Below, in pieces: positions 1-14,100 of a DNA stretch of 64,000 nucleotides. Within the stretch, counting starts at the first letter, position 1, and every line of letters starts with the position of its first letter. A program made the translations under genes and the position numbers. Below the pieces are notes generated by a model. It saw only the letters and a list, made by a program, of their open reading frames with translations. It did not search any database and was not told where the DNA came from. Source of the DNA: Heterobilharzia americana (lineage: Eukaryota; Platyhelminthes; Trematoda; Strigeidida; Schistosomatidae); NCBI GenBank assembly GCA_944470555.2, contig OX104129.1, positions 82,234,820-82,298,819 on the forward strand, given 5' to 3'.

Positions 1-44
1 CGTTGATCACGATTATACCAACTATCAACTAATTGACAATCTGT

Positions 45-500
45 TCAAATTGATATTCATCATGGAGTGATATAATCTGGAGAATCATCAAGAACCTAGG
101 AGCGCTGGACACCAGTTTTTCCACTCAGCAGTGCCCATATATGAGCCTATCACAGATAGTACAAAAGAAAATTCACGTTCCGCTGCCAGCACGTTACCAC
201 TGAGCCACTGAGTCAGAAGACAATGGTCCACATTTTCCCACTTCACTAACTCTGCTGACATCCGTTATGGTTCGCCCCACCGGTCACGACTTCTCAGTAG
301 AACTTCGAGAATCTCATCTTGGTAGTGATAAAAAGACACAGCATTTCAATTTGGAAACCCACACAAGGGAGAAAGAACTGTCCAGTACTCCAAGGTATTC
401 AATGGTTCTCCAATTGATGTCATTTCTTGATGAATACCAACCTGAAGTTAATAAATAAATCCCCACAAACCTCCTAACTGAATCTGTCCAAAGTTCACAA
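45..500. repeat. SINE-C family copy
   Basis: The sequence is shared with copies at about 28195-28650, 31010-31370 and 50020-50420. Common parts are a 'GGAGCGCTGGACACCAG...CAGCAGTGC' leader, a tRNA-like middle with GAGCCACTG (reverse-oriented box A) and a 3' end close to AAATCCCCACAAACCTC. It carries a short chance ORF at 267-458. The family assignment is by eye from recurring blocks within this window. Confidence 0.5.
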
Positions 501-1389
501 ACTAAACTTGTAATTAACTGTTTTAATTAATTGCCTTCGTAATTTCATTGAATCTGTGAGACTAACAGTCTGTTGCAAACCAGTTATCCATCACTAAATT
601 GATATGTTGTTTTTATTCTGAAAATCTTATATATTAATGCAGTGTGGTTGATGAGGAGTTAGTTGAAAAGAAATATTTCCTTGCTTAAACTGTGTGTTTT
701 CTAAGTATCGAAATGAGAATATAGGGTTTTACTAAAAAGAATTCTGTTCTAATGTCTTAACACCAATTAACACCTCTCAGCTGTTTTAGGTGGGCATTTG
801 TATGAAAAATACAGGGTTAAAGGTTAGGGAAAGGAATATCAGTCAAACGAAAAGACTATACTGAAGGTGGGAATAACGATAAAGATCAGTAAACCAACAA
901 AAACGAATTAACGGTGTAATAATCTTGGGTTCAAAGCCGAACTCACCAAGGAAGGTTTAATGTGATGGTAAAAATCTTTATGAAGACATAAAGATGACTT
1001 AAACCTCAACAAACTTTAAAGTACGTTCCCAACAAGTTTTATAGGTGGCCTTAAATGATGTATATACATCAATTTCATGGCATATTTCAATAATATGTTT
1101 AGCTGTACAGGAGCTCAGACTTTTGCTTCCAACATCATTTGCACCGGTGACTCAATTTGTTTATAAAAACACTTTGGGTTATGACTTATTGTCCTTATTT
1201 TCAATGACCAATGAGTCTCGCCTCTATGTATGCCACCACATGTACATTTAAATTAGTAAATACAGCTGGATATGACTTCATACTTTACCTGCTGCAAGGA
1301 ATTTGATAAGTGTATACGCTTAGAATTTTCAATTATCCCAACCTTATCTGCATATGTCTTGTTGATAGCAGTCTTAAATCTCTATTTGG

Positions 1390-2690
1390 CCGTCAACCAG
1401 TTAACATCACCAGAGTAATTTAGTTTCAAGAATACATCTTTTTTGTTGTATTGTGCTCTCTGAGCACAATACTGAGCACTAACTTCAGTATGAAGTGAGC
1501 TGTCAATATCTCCCCGTGAGTGACTTAGTAGCTTGTCTTGACCAAGTGGTCTGTGATTGGTTGTTTCGTTTGATTGTTGTATCATTAACTATAGATTTTC
1601 CTGTTGGCTGTTCCTCTGCTTCACCTCTTATTGGTTGATAAATTGGGTTAGTGTCTATATATCTGTTGGTTGCTGACTGGCCTGAATGCCATGCTTCTAG
1701 GAATTCTCTGATATATTTTGTGTTTCTTCTGTCTAGAATTTTACATTGTCAAAATTGAATTCATGTCCATAATTATCTGCATGCATTGAAACGAGTGATG
1801 AAATGTCGTGAAGTTTAGTGGCCAGTTGGTGTGCATGTAGACGAAGGTGAAGGTAGGCGGCCACCTTGTCCAATGTAGTGTTGACTACAGTCATTGCAGT
1901 TGATTTTGTAGATGATATTCACTTTGTCTTTTTTGGTTGTTGCATTATTTGGTCTGCATAATAGTGTTTGGAGGGAATTTGTTGGTTTATGAGTGGCCAC
2001 ATCAATTCCAAGTGGTTTCAGTGATCTTGTCGTGACTTCTGATATATTCTTCATGCATGGTAAGATGATGCGTTTGTTGATTTCTGTCGATGACTTTGTA
2101 GTTGATGATGTACGGGATAGGCATCTTCTGATAAAGTTTCGTGGGTAGCCGTTCTTCTTTAGGGTGGACATCAAGTAATTTTCTTCAATTCTCTATGATG
2201 TTGTTGTACTGCAGTGTGTTCTCGCTCTTCTGAACAGAGTCTGTATGCAACTGATCTTGTGTGTCGTTGGGTTGTTGCTACTGTAGTTGAGGATTTGATC
2301 AGTGTGTGTTGGCTTCCTGGGTTGGGTTTCCAGCTTTCCGGCCCTTGTTCTACTAACTAGAACATCCAGGAATGGTAGTTAGTTGTTTGACTCCTTCTCC
2401 ATTGTGAATTTGATGTCACTCAAATGCTTGTTGATTAAACTGTGGGTGTTTTCTATATCACCGCTTTTTTTAATGATGACAAAAGTGTCATCCATATAGT
2501 GAATCCAAATTTTTGGTTTGATCACAGGTAGGATGATGGCTTCCAGTCTCTGCATCACTGCTTCTGCAATTAGTCCGGATATCAGTGATTACATTGGAGT
2601 TCCTTTCATCTGTTTGTATATCTTGCTGTTGAATTGAAAGTATGTTGTCAGACAGAGGTCGATGAGTTCCATCAGACTTGAACATTTAAG
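1390..2690 (-). mobile_element. Penelope-like element, reverse transcriptase C-terminus plus GIY-YIG endonuclease
   Basis: Translating the - strand gives, with a few stops and shifts, IHYMDDTFVIIKKSGD (RT motif C, positions about 2520-2460), LPFLDVLVSRTR (about 2380-2340), RKPTHTDQILNYSS and then the GIY-YIG-like VNIIYKINCNDCSQHYIGQ (about 1925-1868). A conserved C-terminal run RNTKYIREFLEAWHSGQSAT follows to about 1660. RT followed by a C-terminal GIY-YIG endonuclease with Cys pairs is diagnostic of Penelope-like elements. The YMDD box is intact, but an in-frame TAA just before LPFLDV and another stop near 2190 make it inactive. The N-terminal RT half is missing or unrecognised beyond 2690. 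Confidence 0.75.
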
Positions 2691-3711
2691 TTTTGCTAAG
2701 ATCAGTTAGAAAGTGTTCAAAGTATTTCTGGTTGCACTCCAGTGACCAATCAATGCATATAGTATAGTCATACGGGAGGTTAGTGGTTAGTGTTATTTTA
2801 TCAAGATTAATTTCTGTTACCATTTCTTGATAGTAAGAAATATTATGGTAATCCACAAATCTGTAGGAAATTCACCAGTGAAAAGTACTTATCGTCTGAA
2901 TCACAGCCTTTATTGAGCCAGATTGTCTCAGTTTGATTGAAAATAGCATTTTTTTGGACAGCATTTTATTCTATAGAAAAAGTGAAAATTTCTAGCAATT
3001 TAAAGACTTTGATAGCAAGCCAACAGGGATTCTTTCGAGACAGTTATTTATACTAGTATTTAGTGAGAAGCTGTAAGTCAAATACGTGTTCATGTAAACC
3101 TGTTACAACGGGATACCGATAAGAATGCTTTTTTGATCAAGTAGTTTCAGAACAAAGATCTTAATGACACCCCTATATCAAAACTTTAAGGATTCATACG
3201 TACACTTATCTACAAGACTGCTGCTGAGAATTAGAATAGGTATGTGAGAACATTTAATAAACGTGTCATTAATGACAGAGATGGTACTCAAATTTGATGG
3301 AAATAATACTTTGCGAAAGTGCAGTGTCTATTCTCTTTAATATAAAATGCATGATATGACATTAATCATTTGAAACAACACGGCTTCTTAACGGATTTTC
3401 CATGATTCAATTAAAACAAACTTTAGTTAGAACTTCAAGTTGCAATTTTAGATTTACTGAATTCATACACCGAACTCTAACAATGAAGATTCGTTGGTGG
3501 TCTTGGAGAGTTGGTCTGAAGAATAACTGAAAAACACGGTGCATTGGTAAGCCACTACCTTAAACGAACCAATATTGGTTGATCTACGATAGTATGACCT
3601 ATTTTTACTGACAGTTGTAGTATATTCTTAGGCAACTAGTTTCGACTACAAAACCTGGAGAATTCCACGTCCAGAGCAGAATACCAACGAAGTTGTTTTT
3701 ATACTTGTAAC

Positions 3712-3985
3712 ATTGCGTTGATATATAGGGCCGAACTGCTGGAACTTTACTAGCAGTTGGGCACCTATGTGAAAGCCTCTACAGGAGCAATTCAGCCATT
3801 GAATAAGAGGTGGCTTTTGTGTCTCGATAGCTTAGTGGATAACGCTCTGGAGTTTGAAGCGATGAGTACTTGGTTCCAGCTTCGGTGCTGGGGTGCAGAC
3901 ACATGCAGCTGACGAGTCCCAAATAGGGCGAAACGCATGTCCTGGATCCCTCTGCTAGTCATCAAGATCAATATAACACCAACTA
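3712..3985 (+). repeat. SINE-A copy (tRNA-headed)
   Basis: tRNA-like promoter boxes are visible: ATAGCTTAGTGGATAACGC (box A-like, 3828-3846) and TTGGTTCCAGC (box B-like, near 3870). They are followed by a body containing 'CTGACGAGTCCCAAATAGG', 'GAAACGCATGTCCTGGATCC' and 'CTGCTAGTCATCAAGATC'. The same order recurs at more than ten places in the window, in both orientations. Confidence 0.6.
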
Positions 3986-4529
3986 AGTTATTATTCATTA
4001 CTCATTAACATTCGTTATTTATTAACATCCTGAAAACTAAGGATTCTTCCTGAATTCAGTCTTTGGTAAGGAATGGTTAGCAAGTTCTTTTTTAATTTGA
4101 AACTGTTATAAGAAAGCCATTTAGGTCTTCAACGATTTCGAGGGTTTCATAGAGAATACCTATTCAAGATTCAAAGTCTTATCATTTACACAGATGCATC
4201 CCTTTTTATGCAGCTTAAACTCTTATGCAGAATTAATAAGCACTGAGTTCCCAGAGGAACGTAGGACCAGTTCAAATGTTTTCTCAGTAGATGTTGTAAA
4301 AGGTTATAGAATGCAAAGAAGCTTAGGAAGGTTGTTCTGGTTGTTATTTGGTCTTCATCATTACACGCGTATACTCAGAGAGTCCCACGTGACTTACGTA
4401 TTTGCTGGAGCAAAATATTTTTATAGGACGATGCTAGACTTAATCCAGTATATCACTGCACACAACCACTGTTACAGATTTGTTAAAATCTACCTTCATT
4501 TTCGCTTAGTTTTCTCTTTTTTACTTTAG

Positions 4530-5192
4530 TGAAGTTGCTTATAACTACGAGAAATTACAATTTGTCCGTTACTGCCAACCACAGTATATTACTTATTCAA
4601 GCTTATCAGATGTGAAAAGTTTGAAAAGTCTGCAAGGGGTTTCACAAAGTTTACTTAAAATGCGTTTTTGCAAGAATACTGATGAACACGAAGCTGATGA
4701 TGATAATAAATGTGCTAACATTGACGTTACTACTGATAAACAGGTGTCAGTAGGCAAAAGAACTGTGGATAATAAAATCAACCTCATGTTCAAAGTTGGT
4801 TTTCAGAGAGTCAAAGAAGTCAGAATACCGGCTATGAAATTGTATCAAATAACATCAGCCACATCAGTGCCAAGTTCAACTTCTGTACAGTTTTACAAAA
4901 GTATCCTAATGGAAAAGTTTGAACGAGATATAATGGACAATATCACAGTGTTAACAACTGCCAATCTAAGCCTCATCAAACAGATGGAAACGATTTCCAC
5001 TAATATGGCATCATTAATAGAAGATAAGAGTCAGATGACGCGGAAAACTGCAGCCACGTTAAGGTTATGTTTAGAGAAGTTGGCAGCAGTTTTACAGTCA
5101 CAAAAGAAATCAACCAAATATAATCAAAATACCAAAATGGAACAATCATATTCATGGTTTTCCTACTCTGCAGACGGAACACTGACAGTCAG
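4530..5192 (+). CDS. exon a of the FAM194/C3orf20-like gene
   Basis: An open frame of 220 codons follows a strong acceptor: a T-rich tract then AG at 4528-4529. It begins with the last base of a split codon, then reads EVAYNYEKLQFVRYCQPQY. It ends at AG|GTGAGT (donor 5193), leaving two bases that join the A at 9800 to make an Arg codon. There is no ATG near its start, so it is an internal exon. Residues around 4900-5110 (VQFYKSILMEKFERD through LRLCLEKLAAVLQSQKK) look helical and coiled-coil-like. The last residues, SADGTLTVR, run into YPCGSPAI of the next exon, as expected at the start of a FAM194 domain. Confidence 0.75.
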
Positions 5193-8100
5193 GTGAGTAG
5201 AGTTAATTCACTGATTTGAACCTATTATTCGGTTTTGAGGAGGGATAATGAACACTGTTAGGAAAATTTACGTGTACAATGTAACTAGCTGTAAAATTTC
5301 TTACTGTGGAGAAGTGGCGCATTTGTTTAAGTTGTTGACTTTCATCAAGTGGATCATGAGTTCGAACATTGCCCCACCTACTGAGATTTGGTCAGTCAGG
5401 AAGTATCACTTACCCTCATTTAATAGGTGTAGCTCATCGTCTACTGCAAGAACTTGGACTTGGTTGGTGAGTGCATTTTTATTCTTTTCGAGGTTCCGTA
5501 TTGTTATCTTGACCTGTGATAGTGAATAAGAATTGCGTATCTACAGTCTACTAGATAACAAGAACTGCGAACTTGCCATAGTTTAAGATGCCAGATCAAT
5601 ACTATTGTCAAAAGCAAAACCATATTTTTCTACGCAAATCCTTTCCAGTTATTGGGGAGATTTCCAGTAGGATATGTCTTATACGGTAATATACATCTCT
5701 ATCATATTTTGACGACATCTACCTACCTAGATGAAATGCCACTGCTTATTTTAAATCTATAAGATACCATCAGTCAGCGTCACAAGCTGATTACATTTGT
5801 ACCTTCTCTTTCTATTTCAACAAAACGATGTGAAAAAAAGGTAAAAATGAATTTCAGAAAGTATCTAAATCAAACCAACATTTTGAAGTGACTGCAACCT
5901 CATTCCTCTTTTTAATAAATGCCATGGAGGACTTAGTTGTTTCGCGGTGAGGTGAATTTGGTACACAAATACCAACTATTTTCTATATTGAAATAAACTA
6001 AATGCAGCAGCTAACTGAATACATACAATGGCTTATACTAGTTTTGGTCACCTGAGTCAACCCCGTCAGTAATTTTGCCACAATCTTGTCTGGTTGGGAT
6101 TCTGTGGTTCACGTGTTTGTGCTTATTCAATCTCACGCTGAAATTGGACGTGATCGGCCTCAAAAATGCTTCCCAGACTCGTAAACTCATTCCACCTAAA
6201 CGATGAACAACGCAATTCGGCACTCCACTATTATCTCTCACAACATAACACAAATTCTGGTACTTAATGTTTGCATATTGCAGGCGAACTGATTCATCTG
6301 TATGTAAAACTAAATTGAATTGCTTAATCACAACTCACCATAATTTATAAGAATGAAACAACTAATTTCGAGAGCAAAATATGGGATAATGCACAGCATA
6401 AGGTTTCATTCAACATGCAGTTATTCTGGAAATCCGAGTCATACAGAAACAAGTAAAGGATCAATCGAAAGCTCTAGAACTAAGCTATACAATAATGTCA
6501 CTAATCAAGCCATAAGTGAAATGAATTTTGATATTAATAAGATTACGCAACCAACGATACTTATCTGAGATTCATGTTTTCCGCTTATCGGCTAATATAA
6601 CATATGCCATCAAGGATAGATTTTTAATGTTCAGTGCTAAAGTGGCTCATTTGATACAGGTTAATCAATCACTAATTACATTTTGTTCTGGTATCAAACC
6701 AGCAAAACTTTATATGGCCACAAAAACCATTGGAGAATTTTGATTAATTAGAAGAAAGTGATTAGAAACTCATACTTCTTCATTTCAGCATTAGGTCATA
6801 TATTAAACTAATCATCAAGTGTTTACATCAATACTCCTGGTTGCCACAAATAATAAATGTGTATACCAACTGCTCCCCTTTCACCTATCTAGGCAGCTTT
6901 GTTTTAACTGCAGGCGGCACAGGCACAGACGAGCACGTCAAAGCCAGCCACGATCGGAAAGACAGCAACACAGGCCTTCATCAACCTGAAACCAGTGTGG
7001 AGATCTACTACACTCAGCATAAAGAACAAGATCCGGATTTTCAACAGCAACACCAGTCAAGTCAGTGCTCCTATATGGTTCAGAGACTTGAGGCGTTGCA
7101 AAAGGCATTTCCAACAGGCTACAGATATTCACCAACAACTGTCTACTCTGGCTCCTTACTCAAGATCAGATGGCCAGAATGATAGGAATAAGCAAGGAGG
7201 AACTCTGGCTGGCTGACAACGAACCAACCAAAAACCTGTTGCTGAACAAATATGCATAGGAAGGAAGTATAGATGGATTGAGCATACACTGAGAAGGCCG
7301 ACTGTGGACATCACTTGCCAGGCCAGGTACTCTAGTGGAACCCAAATGGGAAGTGACGAGTTGGGTGTTTGAGGTGAGGGTGATATGGAGGAGATTGTGT
7401 TAGGAAGAAATGAGAGGTTGTGGGCAGTAGTGGAGCCAGGTTCAAAAGATTTTCGAGAAGAGAGTTCACTGGAGACGCGCTACTGAAGCTATATGTTTGA
7501 TTAGGAACCAATGGGACAAATAATAAATAATAAAATACCAACTATTCACCAAACGGTTTAATCACAAAGTTTTGAAAATATCCCTAAGCAAGAGGACACA
7601 ATGTGATAATTTAAATGAGTTACTTATATAAATATAACATTGTGTCCATTTTCGTGTTTGATGACAGCACTAACCAGCTCATCACTTGTTCTAAAATTAT
7701 CTTTCAATCATGTAATGTCCTATTTTATCTTGATAAAATATGTGCAATGTTCTGACCGTTCTTTCTGTACTATAATATAAGACTTTATTAAACAATTTGA
7801 TGAGCTACCAATGACAATTTATGACGTCTGATAATATGCACGAAACAAACATTGATTTAACAATCATATTAACTTCTTATGATAAGTATTTACACCACTT
7901 CTCCAGTGGTTTTCACGGAAGTTGATTAGTAATTCAGGAATAAAGTACGAGTTATGAAAAAGCAACATTAGCACACTATACTTTTCAATGAAATGATTTT
8001 ATATATTTGAATGAAATGGCTTTTTGACTCCGTTAAGTAGTAGTATAGTTACCTCCAGTTACTGTACATACAACCGTCTTCTGTAGTTACAGTTCCATGA

Positions 8101-11100
8101 AATCTTTCATTGAAATATTTTCTAAACTGAACTGAACAGATGATAGTAGAGCTGTGGTTCAATGGTGTAGGGAGATGAGTCCGAACCCCACTCCACTAAT
8201 CAAAGTTTGTGCAGCCACATAGTATCATTAACCCTCGCACATTAGATGTGGCTCATTGCCTACTACATGGATGTCCACAAGGTGGTCTAGTGCGTCTCTC
8301 TCTCCCTCGATACAGTGGAAACCAGTGAGAACGCAGCTAAGTTGCTCTAAACCTAAACAGTAACAACGACGTACTGAGGAGAATGGAATCTACTACAAGA
8401 AATGTAAGCGTTCAACTATAAACTTTATTTTTGCATCAAATGTTCTATGGATGTAAATTACGCATAAGAATGCTTATTCAGTAAGTGGGATACTCAATGT
8501 TCGTTTGGGGATCTAACTGAAAAGGCAATGAGATTAGAGATATATTTAACTCATCTGTACACCAAACTCGATGTCAGGTCGTAGCATCAACGGATTTTAG
8601 GCTGACAGCTACAGACTGGAATAGAATCCAGTCGACAGAAAGTTTTATAAATCATGCACAAAACTTAATCGTGGTTAAGAACTAGAAATCATGAGTGACA
8701 ATTTTATGTAAGTTACACTTGTTGCTTGAAAGTAGTCTGTGCGACCTTTATTCAGTGGGTGATAGGTCAAAACACACAAAAATTCCATGAATTAAATTAT
8801 AAATGTCCTTGTTTGAAGTATCAGGTAAAAAGATAAGGAATTCCAATATCACACGTAAGTAGTTTTGGTGTCAAGTGGTTGGAGGCAATCGGCGAGAGAG
8901 CCCTGCTGTATCTGGGTCTCATGTTTGTTGACACTCGTCAGCAAGGCATATCTTCAACGCAAGGGAACTGATGTCTCTGGAGGGGTTCGTACCCACGTCA
9001 CTCAGTGTTACAGTTAGCAACGCAACCACTGAGCAGTTCGGGCCTTGATTGATCGCCTACATGACTGGATCAGGTACACTGGTTGGTCACTGGAGGGCAA
9101 CCACTTTCATATTGGCTAGTTTTGAATACTAATAGATTTCTATCAACTATTTTGCAATGTGGCCACCAAGCTAGGAGGTCGACTACTACAATGCAGTGGG
9201 ACGAATGTAGTTGGATGAAGGAAGTCAGAAGAAAGCCCTGTTCTGCTCAGATTTCGTACTTGTTGGCTTTCGTCAACAAGGTGTGCCTGCAACTTGCCGA
9301 CTGCCTGTATCCAACTTACATCTATCAAAGGGAGCCTTATAGCTCGGTGGTCACACCGCAAATTGATAAGCTAAGTTCATTCAGCACTCAGGACTAGATA
9401 AGAGAAAAATGGTTACTGGATTCAAGTCCCAGTGGGAACAATATCACTCACTGGAGTGCAGGTACATTTAACTGACGAGTCCCAGGTGGGACGAAATGCA
9501 TGACCTAGATTCCACTGCTAGCTACCAAATAGGCTGCAGTTTAATCAGTACCAGGCAGTATCAAGACTTTTGCATAGTAGCCCATCATTCAGCAGAAATC
9601 GAGTAGTTTGACGCAGTATAACAACGGGAAACTACTATTGTCAATAAACCACATGGTTACTTTTCATTAACCAGCTAGTGAATAAATAAACAGCCACTTC
9701 TGAAAAATGTTTATCGATCTATTGTTTTTATTTACTTATAAGTTGTATAAGTCTAATGTTATTCTCATTAGCTTACTTACTTTTGTCCTATTGATACAGA
9801 TATCCATGTGGTTCACCTGCTATTATATGGTCTTCGAGTCCTTTGGTCTATCATAGATCATGCTCAAATATCAACAGTTGTGATCCGTCATCACTGATTA
9901 AAGGAAAAGGAGTTAAGGTGAAAAAATCCAAAGAAAAAGCTTCTACTACACCAACACTGTTACAAAGAGCAAATACAAATGTCACTATCCCTAAAAGTAG
10001 CAGTAGTACTGCATATTCACTGGAAAATCTAAATGTTACTTCCAAATCTGAGGATGTTAAACGTCGTACAGGATTTTATTTAACCATTTTTGATAGACCT
10101 TCTGTCTCATTATCAAAGGAGTCAGCTACAAATCTGAATAGACATGATGATAAGTTTAACTCACAACCTACTGCATCTTTGAGTACAGATCATGAAATGC
10201 TGACAATCTCCGAAAAGGAGAATCATTTGAACATAGATCTTCTACATAGATCTAAAAATACTACAAGAATGACTAATTCTGTTCGAGAGTATATATCCAG
10301 TAGTTGTAGTATGAATAGTGGTACTAATCAATCTGATTTACACACTGAACATAGTAAATCAGATGAAAGCCTACAAAACGAAGATGTACACATCAGAAAG
10401 TTCATTATTGGTCCACTAATTGCACACTTTACACCATCTGGTGAAGGTGTAATCTATTATCCAAATAATACACATAAAAATAACACACTAAAAAAAGTGA
10501 CAATGATAACACCAACAGTAACAACAACACTGAAGAACGACAATGGAATGAAACGTTTACCAACAAATATTCATGCAATATTCACAAAAGATTACTGTTA
10601 TATATTCAATAATTCTAGTGGTGACTTACAATATCAATTTCCTCGTTCTTCAGTAAAAAGTCGACATGATCCGACAATACGATTTCCAATTTCATTAGAT
10701 ATAAATTTTAATCAGTATATTAAATTGATTTATACTAATTGTACTGATTTAACAGTAATATTTAAGACTGAAAAAGGTATACTACTGAATATTGACTGTT
10801 TTGAAAATTTTTACACCAGTGATTATAATGATATGCTATCAACTACTGAAGATGAATCAAATCAGTGTCAACAGGTGAATGATATACAATGTCTTGAAAT
10901 ATCTTTGTATAATGAAAATTTCATTGATTTTTCAGTATCATTTAGTGTGATTGAAAAATAACACGACACATTATCGATGTTCGTATACAAGATGTATAAG
11001 ATGTCTAAACAGGCTAATCACTTTGTTCCAGAAATCTTAGTATTGAATAAAAACATACAGTCATTGAAATAGAGACAGCTGTTTCAACTGAGGTATATTA

Positions 11101-14100
11101 TTGTTGTTTAAAGCATGTTTCTTGAACCAAGAAAACGTAATCATTACATTGTACTTGCTTTGAAACATCATATCTGTAAGTATAATGTTGTTTGTATTAT
11201 CCTATCGTTTATTGGACCGAATTAATCGGTCTCTATTGACATTTCAACTTCCATGCGAATGTCTTGATTATGTCAAATCTGATAATGATGATGGATAATG
11301 GCTAACAATGGAATCCAGCTTGGGGTGCGTTTCGTTATATTTGGGACTTGTCAGCTGGATGTACTTGCTTTACATTACAAGGCAATATTCTTGCCTTGTT
11401 AGGCAACATCTTTGAGGAGCTGATAACTCGTATAAAATAGCCGTCTCTTGTTCGAGACAAAAAATGACATAATTCATTATCATAGCTAACTTTTGACATC
11501 TTACACGACATATTTCAGTCACCGAGTTCGAAGTGAATTATCGATGCTTACCAATCTCAACTGTTGTTAGCTTATAGTGATAACTTATCTTGGACACCTA
11601 GGAAATAACTTATCAAGGACACTAGGATGAGGACGTGACTATAAATAAATTCGATTATAGACGAATTTCCGTGTGTTTCTCATGAAACAGATTGTAAACT
11701 AGAATGGGAAACTTTTTCAAGCAATTCATGGGTAGTGGAGACCTTTCAGCATACTACAGCTCATAATAAAAGTTATTACTAAAAGGTGATGAGTCTCATG
11801 GTGTATATTAACATCTCTAACAGCCTAGTTAGTTGTAGCACAAGCATATTTCTCTTCAGAAGACCATTCAACCTACCAGAAAAGTTGTGAGTAGTAACAC
11901 AAAAGCACAATGAACTCACTAAGCACAATGCTACTGCATAAAACAAACAGTTAAATCCACCTTCAGGTTGATATTGATAATGAATTGTGGATAGCAGTAG
12001 AAATTCAGCATGAGCATTCCTTTCTAATACGGACTCATCAGTTGGACGTACTCACCTTCCAATGAGTGATGTTTTTCCTAATAAAACTTGATAGCCACCC
12101 CTTGTATTACGGATATAAAATAGTCATTGATATTATATCTTGTAAGTCACTAGTGATGATTGGACGGAAGTGATCAGACACTATTTACATGTATGGGGTC
12201 CTGTACGGATGCCTCGATATTGCTGGTATTTTCCAAATTGAGGACTGGAATCCAGGATATTTGTGTAGTCCACCATCATGTCTAGTATGTACTCAGATGA
12301 ATTGAGTTCGCAGATATAAATTAGTCCTCAACTTTATATTCTTACTTTACTGATTACTATGGTAGAGAGATAATAATTAATCAGCTTCCTTCTTTTTCTT
12401 TCAATTTCTGAATAATTATTTTCTCAAGCAGCAGTATGCACTATCCAAACTACCATTTTTGAGTTCCATTGTTGATATCACAAGCCAAAATAAACAGTTA
12501 ATAACAAGCAGAAAAAGGAAAGAAGTAAGTAATCAATGAGTAGAAAGATGAGTACGTAACTAGATATTGTGTTTATATTGTTCTTGGTGACTAGCAGAGG
12601 AACCTGAGATGTGCTTTTCCTCCTGTTTGTGACTCATCAGCTGAATGTACTTGCATTCCAGTAAATAATGTCGTTCCCACCAACGCTCGAACCCAGTGTC
12701 CTTCGCTTCAAACACCAGAGTGTTATGTATTAAGCCACTGTAGCATAATAGCTCCCTCTTGTGCAGTGAGTGTCAGTTGTTAAAACTGACTTCTTTTTCA
12801 AAACAGTATTATGAACACTATAAATAGATTCCTTGAAAAGTTAAGTGGAAATTGTTTAAAATAAAAATAGATAACAGTCTGTAATTGAAGTGCATATACA
12901 GCGAAAAAGTTTTTGTTCGGACCATTTCATTTAGTAAAGTAGTACAATGATACTTGAAATCAATGGACACATGGTTACCATAATATTCAAGAGTAGAGTA
13001 GTAAGGTAGAAGAAAAGTACTACTCCTGCCACAGTGAGGCTAATAAGTGCATGTAACGTTTTTCAACAACTTCATTATAAGGGCATATAACTGTATTAAT
13101 ATTTATTAAAAATTAAGTTCGAAACTAATGATAGATAGCAAATAGCAATGAAATTTGGGAAGTATGTTTCATTCTATTTGATACTTAGCAGATGAATGCA
13201 CCAACCTGCCACTAGGTAGTCTTGTTTTCACTGAACCTCGAACCCAGCACCCATTGCATCGAAAGTCAGGGTATAATCCGCCAGGTTGATGTGTCACCAT
13301 AGCCACTCATTATGAAATATAGACTGTTTGATGACAAAGCTTGTAGATGCCTACCGCTGAATGTACTGAAGTGATAAAGCATTAGGAGGCTGATACATCA
13401 AGCTGATGAGTTCCAAAAAAAGGCTAAACACGCGTTCAGGATTACACGACTGTTGAATATCCATAGTTATTATAAACTCACCGATAACTGGGAAAATCAA
13501 CGTGGAACCTCGCATACAGGTGCATTGGCTCAACAACTATACGACGACGCCATATGTCAAGTGATTCAAAATGGAAAGCTCAGTGACACCTTCGAAGTGA
13601 AGACATGAGTAAGACAAGATAGTTGCCTACTATCACCTCTAATCTCCCTGATTGTATTCGACTAGACTGCATCATGCAGCAAACCGTTTGGGGTGAGAGG
13701 ATGGGCATCCACTGGCTGGACCGATGAAAAGACCATAGATAATTTGGATTTCCCCAATCATTTACATCTAATGTCTTGTCGCATTAACTCGAAGATCCAT
13801 AGGCAAAAACTAACAAGTTGAAAGAAGAGGTGAGGCAGCGAAAACCGGAGTTCAAGTCAATGTAGGGAAAATGGAGGTGATGAAGATATTCAACCAACAA
13901 CAGCATCAACGACAAGAGGCACCAATCACCATGAACGAGAGAAACCGAGAGGAGGTAGTCTCTTTCACCTACCCACCTACCTAGGCAAGGCAGCATCGAT
14001 TCAAACACAGGCAGCAAAGGCAGAGACGAGGATGTCGAGACCAGGATCGGAAAGACAGCAAGACAGTCTTTCACTAATCTGAGATGGGTGTGGAGATCTA

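Larger units (their letters stand above)
1..4529. other. 5' flank or upstream intron with repeats only
   Basis: This stretch contains a SINE-C copy (about 45-500), a Penelope-like element (1390-2690) and a SINE-A copy (3712-3985). Short open frames at 267-458, 1045-1251 and 4194-4529 do not resemble proteins and have no splice support. 500-1380 and 2960-3700 hold nothing I can identify. Because exon a starts within a codon, this is probably intron of the FAM194/C3orf20-like gene. Confidence 0.4.
5193..9799 (+). other. intron between exons a and b
   Basis: The 4.6-kb intron holds an RTE-1 3' fragment (6872-7534), a SINE-D copy (8145-8345), two SINE-B copies (8860-9060, 9090-9390) and a partial SINE-A (9395-9545). 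5200-6860 and 7545-8140 show no recognisable gene or repeat; their small ORFs look random. Confidence 0.6.

Noticed and set aside
4194..4529. 111-codon + strand ORF just before exon a
   Set aside because: It ends at a stop right before the acceptor of exon a, is in no consistent phase with it, and shows no conserved pattern. Judged to be intron.
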